23,306 nucleotides of DNA, from positions 1 through 23,306 of the IMG/VR virus record IMGVR_UViG_3300032285_000602. One strand, written 5' to 3'. The first letter of the stretch is position 1. Each line of letters opens with the position of its first letter. The notes beneath the pieces are model-generated. The model saw nothing but the letters and a program-made list of their open reading frames with translations, did no database searches and was not told the origin of the DNA. A program made the translations under genes and the position numbers. The DNA comes from a virus. This document shows positions 21,125 to 23,306 of the stretch, piece after piece.

Positions 21125-21183
21125 GGGTTAATTTTGCCTCTATTATCCAGTACTGTATGCTTATACAAAAGGAGGCTAGACCT
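21125..21183. promoter_or_regulatory. Divergent intergenic spacer with possible promoters
   Basis: A 59-base spacer between the divergent starts 21124 (-) and 21184 (+). Minus strand: TTGTAT (21163-21168) and GATAAT (21142-21147), 15 bases apart. Plus strand: TTGCCT (21134-21139) and TATGCT (21156-21161), 16 bases apart. Both would give very short leaders. The plus side ends in the strong AAAGGAGG ribosome site (21168-21175). Weak matches; the divergent layout is the better argument for a promoter. Confidence 0.3.
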
Positions 21184-21324
21184 ATGAAATTATGGGAAGT
21201 TTTAAAAGCATTTTGGTGTAAACACAAAGAAGTTGTAAATTCATCCTGTCCATTTACTGAAAAAACATATGAGGTATGTGTGGATTGTGGTGCAACTGTT
21301 TCAGTAATGAGAACACATCCATAA
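21184..21324 (+). CDS. Small Cys-rich (zinc) protein
   Basis: 46 residues from ATG 21184, with AAAGGAGG eight bases upstream, the best ribosome site in the window; the longer frame from 21085 runs antisense through the divergent gene and is rejected. Residues 13-45 hold CKHK, then CP, then CVDCGATV, so Cys-x-His, Cys and Cys-x2-Cys can form one zinc site. Similar short proteins with a 'C.H......CP......YEVC.DCGA' pattern are frequent in phages and bacteria. Its stop overlaps the next start (TAATG), forming a two-gene plus-strand island. Function unknown. Confidence 0.65.
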   Translation: MKLWEVLKAFWCKHKEVVNSSCPFTEKTYEVCVDCGATVSVMRTHP

Positions 21325-21503
21325 TGCCAATTTATGTGTATGCGTGTATATCTTGCGATTTAGAATATGAAAAAGAGCGTAGCATTTCTGACGCAGAACC
21401 TGTTTATTACTGCGAAAGTTGCGGCTACGCTCTAGTTCGAGTTTACTCTCCTGTTACCGCCGTTTTTAGAGGCGGCGGATTTTACAAGACAGATAATCGT
21501 TAG
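21324..21503 (+). CDS. FmdB-family zinc ribbon protein
   Basis: 59 residues from ATG 21324, overlapping the upstream stop (TAATG). The protein follows the FmdB/CxxC-CxxC zinc ribbon pattern almost fully: MPIYVYACISCDLEYE, ISDAEPVYYCESCG and the C-terminal SPVTAVFRGGGFYKTD, matching the family ending F-x-G-x-G-F-Y-x-T-D. These one-domain proteins bind zinc and are linked to transcriptional regulation by name only; the biochemical role is unclear. Typical family members are 60-100 residues, so this is a compact version. It ends in a 4-base convergent overlap with the membrane-protein gene. Confidence 0.85.
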   Translation: MPIYVYACISCDLEYEKERSISDAEPVYYCESCGYALVRVYSPVTAVFRGGGFYKTDNR

Positions 21504-21838
21504 TTGTAGTTTGGATCAATAACTGCAGGTGCAGTTTTTGCTGCTTTATCTGCTGCTTGACGTTGTTCTACTTCTACATCAGCAACCGTCTTAGCGCCTT
21601 TGTCTACTGTAGAAAATGCTGCGTTAATTTCATCTAGGGTTAACTTACCGTCATCCATAAATGCACGAGCCAATTTTTCAACAACTGCTGCTACTGCAGT
21701 TAGACCAGCAACTGTTACAGCCTTAATGGTAGAAATACCAGCAATCGCACCAGCACCAATAACACCGAGACCACTTGCTGCAAAAACCGCAACAATACGC
21801 ATCATTACATTTTTAAAACTTGCCATTAAACTATTCAT
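21500..21838 (-). CDS. Small membrane protein with DGKLT motif, possible holin
   Basis: 112 residues. Residues 14-53 form one long or two short membrane helices (RIVAVFAASGLGVIGAGAIAG, then VTVAGLTAVAAVV), followed by FMDDGKLTLDEINAAF, an EF-hand-like acidic loop and helix, and a polar Ala/Lys-rich tail. The combination of Gly/Ala-rich membrane hairpin and DDGKLT motif is seen in actinophage membrane proteins. The start has AAAGGA ten bases upstream. A role in lysis or the envelope is a fair guess. A related DGKLTDAE motif occurs in the secreted protein at 18595. Confidence 0.55.
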   Translation of the reverse strand: MNSLMASFKNVMMRIVAVFAASGLGVIGAGAIAGISTIKAVTVAGLTAVAAVVEKLARAFMDDGKLTLDEINAAFSTVDKGAKTVADVEVEQRQAADKAAKTAPAVIDPNYN

Positions 21839-21874
21839 CCGTTTCTTATCCTTTTCGGTGTTAGTGCGATTTAA

Positions 21875-22333
21875 TTAAGCCTGTTTAGCGTCGATTCCCT
21901 CATTACGGAACATTTTAACATTCTTCTTCTTATCATCGTAGGCTTTCTTAACTTTAAAGTTTGGAAGTACTTCTTCTTTAAGAAGGGACTTTTTTACCTT
22001 CTTGTCTTTACGGTCATCCCCAACTTCTCGCATATACAAAGCATCGTAAGGAATTCCATGCTCATTTAACCAAGTTTTAGTGTCTTTACGATAATGAGCA
22101 GAACGGGCAGTTAGGATTACTACATCCCGCCCTTTATCTTTTTCTCTACGAACTTTTTCCACCATCTCTGGGATAGCGTCAGCGCCAGCAGCATGACTAC
22201 GGAAGCCTTGATGATCTTTTTTGTGATTCGCATTTGGGTCATTTGTATCCGCCAATGTTCCATCTAAATCAAAAACCACAGCCTTCTTGCTTCGTTTATT
22301 ACGCCCTGTTTCAAAGGCATGGTTTTTACTCAT
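21875..22333 (-). CDS. HAD-family phosphatase, polynucleotide kinase 3'-phosphatase-like
   Basis: 152 residues. Motif I is FDLDGTLADT (21-30; nucleophile D22, acid D24). Motif II is VVILTARS (71-78; T75). The block LYMREVGDDRKDKKVK (99-114) and the ending AYDDKKKNVKMFRNEGIDAKQA (131-152, acidic D133, D134) match the phosphatase half of T4 Pnkp (PseT) closely, including the 'L-x-M-R-x-x-G-D-x-R-x-D-x-x-V-K' signature. It would remove 3'-phosphates from broken nucleic acid ends, or act on nucleotides. The kinase half is absent, so it is a stand-alone phosphatase. The N-terminus has a 17-residue basic extension (NKRSKK). Family confident, substrate by homology. Confidence 0.85.
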   Translation of the reverse strand: MSKNHAFETGRNKRSKKAVVFDLDGTLADTNDPNANHKKDHQGFRSHAAGADAIPEMVEKVRREKDKGRDVVILTARSAHYRKDTKTWLNEHGIPYDALYMREVGDDRKDKKVKKSLLKEEVLPNFKVKKAYDDKKKNVKMFRNEGIDAKQA

Positions 22334-22343
22334 GAGTTAAGTA

Positions 22344-22607
22344 TCAGTCTTGTTGGATTCCCATACGTTCTAAATACTTCTCTTTTTCTGACATCAAGTA
22401 AGTCTCAATGCGTTTGTGCTGAATTTCAGCCTGTTCTTCTGTTGCTTTAATTTGTTCTGGTGTCATTTCGCCCTGTAAATCCTTAAATGTAAGTATGGCT
22501 AAATCTAAGTCAGTTTTAGCCAATGCTGCTTTTAATTGTGCTTGTTGCCAAAGAAACTCAGCATGTTCTTCTTTACGTTGTTTTTTCTTATCTTGTGTTT
22601 TAGACAT
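22344..22607 (-). CDS. Hypothetical coiled-coil protein
   Basis: 87 residues, with AGGGTGG four bases before the ATG. It is nearly all helical and charged: KKKQRKEEHAEFLWQQAQLK at the start, LAILTFKDLQ in the middle, then a coil through EQIKATEEQAEIQHKRIE to the end. No cysteine or membrane segment. It is followed by the phosphatase gene after 10 bases, so co-transcription is likely. Not recognised; a small structural or scaffolding protein is possible. Confidence 0.55.
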   Translation of the reverse strand: MSKTQDKKKQRKEEHAEFLWQQAQLKAALAKTDLDLAILTFKDLQGEMTPEQIKATEEQAEIQHKRIETYLMSEKEKYLERMGIQQD

Positions 22608-22675
22608 AAGGCCACCCTATCAGAATAATGTAGGCAGTTTTTGCGTCCTCATACCCAGGAGGCACATATTAAGTT

Positions 22676-22713
22676 GTTAGAGTATCTAACTACAAAACGG
22701 TGTGAATTACACC
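22676..22713 (-). promoter_or_regulatory. Two inverted repeats in the peptidase-to-coiled-coil spacer
   Basis: The 113-base spacer holds GTTAGA-GTA-TCTAAC (22676-22690, 6-bp arms) and GGTGT-GAATT-ACACC (22699-22713, 5-bp arms), placed 8 bases apart directly after the peptidase stop at 22721. Neither is followed by a U-tract. They may be operators, weak RNA hairpins or a processing site. No convincing promoter is visible in the spacer. Confidence 0.4.
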
Positions 22714-22720
22714 ACAAAGG

Positions 22721-23266
22721 TTACTTGTATTGCTCAATCTCTTGGTATGGCCCAGAGGTAAAGGCTGTGATCTTAGATGCTGCTTCCATTGCCTCTTGTG
22801 GAGTTGCACCAACCCACAAGGCACCTAAAGCATAAGGACCACCAGAACCAACTGTATAAAAACCTTCTTGGGTTCTAATTACAGATAGGTCTTGGTCAAT
22901 ATCAAACAATTCGCCCCCAACAGCCATGATGAATTGAAATCTCAAACCATCTTTAGATTTGTCATGATCCTCATTAAAGTCATATCCATTATCAGTTAAA
23001 CATTTACGCAAAGAAGGCATAGCCTTTGAAATCATAAAGTGATAAACATCTTTTGCATCTTTAGCAGTTAATTTTGGCGGATTCCAAATGTGTTGAGCAA
23101 TATCGCATGGTGAGACTTCACCAGCACCCGCAATTAAGAAATCGCCACGTTCTGCAATCTTCTTCATTTGCTCATGACGATATACACGTCCGTTATCATC
23201 TGTTACTTGGTTATCTGCAAGTAATACACAATGATCTTCGTACTGTACCCCAATGATTGTTGTCAT
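22721..23266 (-). CDS. HslV/proteasome-beta-like Ntn-hydrolase peptidase
   Basis: 181 residues with AAGGGG six bases before the ATG. It starts MTTIIGV, so removal of Met exposes Thr1, the nucleophile of HslV and proteasome beta subunits; the family pattern continues with D17 (LLADNQVT, as in HslV's GDGQAT), lysines KK at 34-35 aligning with K33 after a two-residue insertion, an AGAGEVSPC block, and GSGGPYALGALW (137-148), which matches HslV's GSGGPYA motif with the catalytic-loop serine. Length equals HslV. HslV forms a ring peptidase fed by the HslU ATPase; no HslU or proteasomal ATPase is encoded here. Without a propeptide it should self-activate by Met removal. It may process virion proteins or alter host proteolysis; the fold is likely, the role unknown. 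Confidence 0.82.
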   Translation of the reverse strand: MTTIIGVQYEDHCVLLADNQVTDDNGRVYRHEQMKKIAERGDFLIAGAGEVSPCDIAQHIWNPPKLTAKDAKDVYHFMISKAMPSLRKCLTDNGYDFNEDHDKSKDGLRFQFIMAVGGELFDIDQDLSVIRTQEGFYTVGSGGPYALGALWVGATPQEAMEAASKITAFTSGPYQEIEQYK

Positions 23267-23306
23267 CGAATTCCCCTTCAGTAGAAAGCCCCCCTAGGAT
23301 ACCAGA

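Overview
The window looks like the late (structural) region of a tailed double-stranded DNA phage. It carries a terminase large subunit, an SPP1-type portal, a coiled-coil scaffold and an N4-gp56-like HK97-fold major capsid protein, in that order on the minus strand, followed by a fused connector-type protein and three large or medium fibre proteins built on collagen-like G-X-Q repeats. The host is probably a low-GC actinobacterium, perhaps a freshwater one. This is inference: several small genes resemble families common in actinobacteria and actinophages (DUF3263-like, DUF7455-like, KTSC, PASTA-like), while the base composition is AT-leaning. No integrase, tRNA, CRISPR or insertion sequence is visible. 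No tail tube or tape-measure gene lies in the window, so a short-tailed virion is possible, but tail genes may lie outside.

Layout from left to right. 2-1143 (+): the end of a SAM methyltransferase and a GT25-like glycosyltransferase. 1140-6868 (-): four fibre genes, three of them collagen-like. 6865-7923 (-): a connector/baseplate-like protein. 7966-8025: a strong minus-strand intrinsic terminator separating the fibre genes from the head genes. 8042-14663 (-): head genes ending (in transcription order) with the capsid protein and its follower. 14671-17787 (-): small genes including a KTSC protein, a PASTA-like structural protein, two zinc-binding miniproteins and a DUF3263-like protein. 17802-20124 (-): a membrane/secretion block with a signal-peptide protein and three small membrane proteins, a candidate lysis or envelope module. 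20169-21124 (-): tightly overlapped tiny genes. 21184-21503 (+): a two-gene zinc-ribbon island. 21500-23266 (-): a membrane protein, a PNKP-like HAD phosphatase, a coiled-coil protein and an HslV/proteasome-like peptidase.

Most minus-strand genes appear to form one long transcription direction from about 23266 down to 1140, with tight coupling: seven TAATG and two ATGA stop/start overlaps. Expression is probably subdivided by candidate promoters (near 16556, 12605 and 20173), by the terminator at 7966-8025, and by several intergenic stem-loops. No stretch longer than about 120 bases lacks a gene.

The points most worth following up are the GT25-like enzyme next to proline-free collagen-like fibres, a phage-encoded HslV-like peptidase in a region with no recognisable prohead protease, a PASTA-like domain split by an inserted module, and the secreted proline-rich protein coupled to a holin-like gene of 53 residues.
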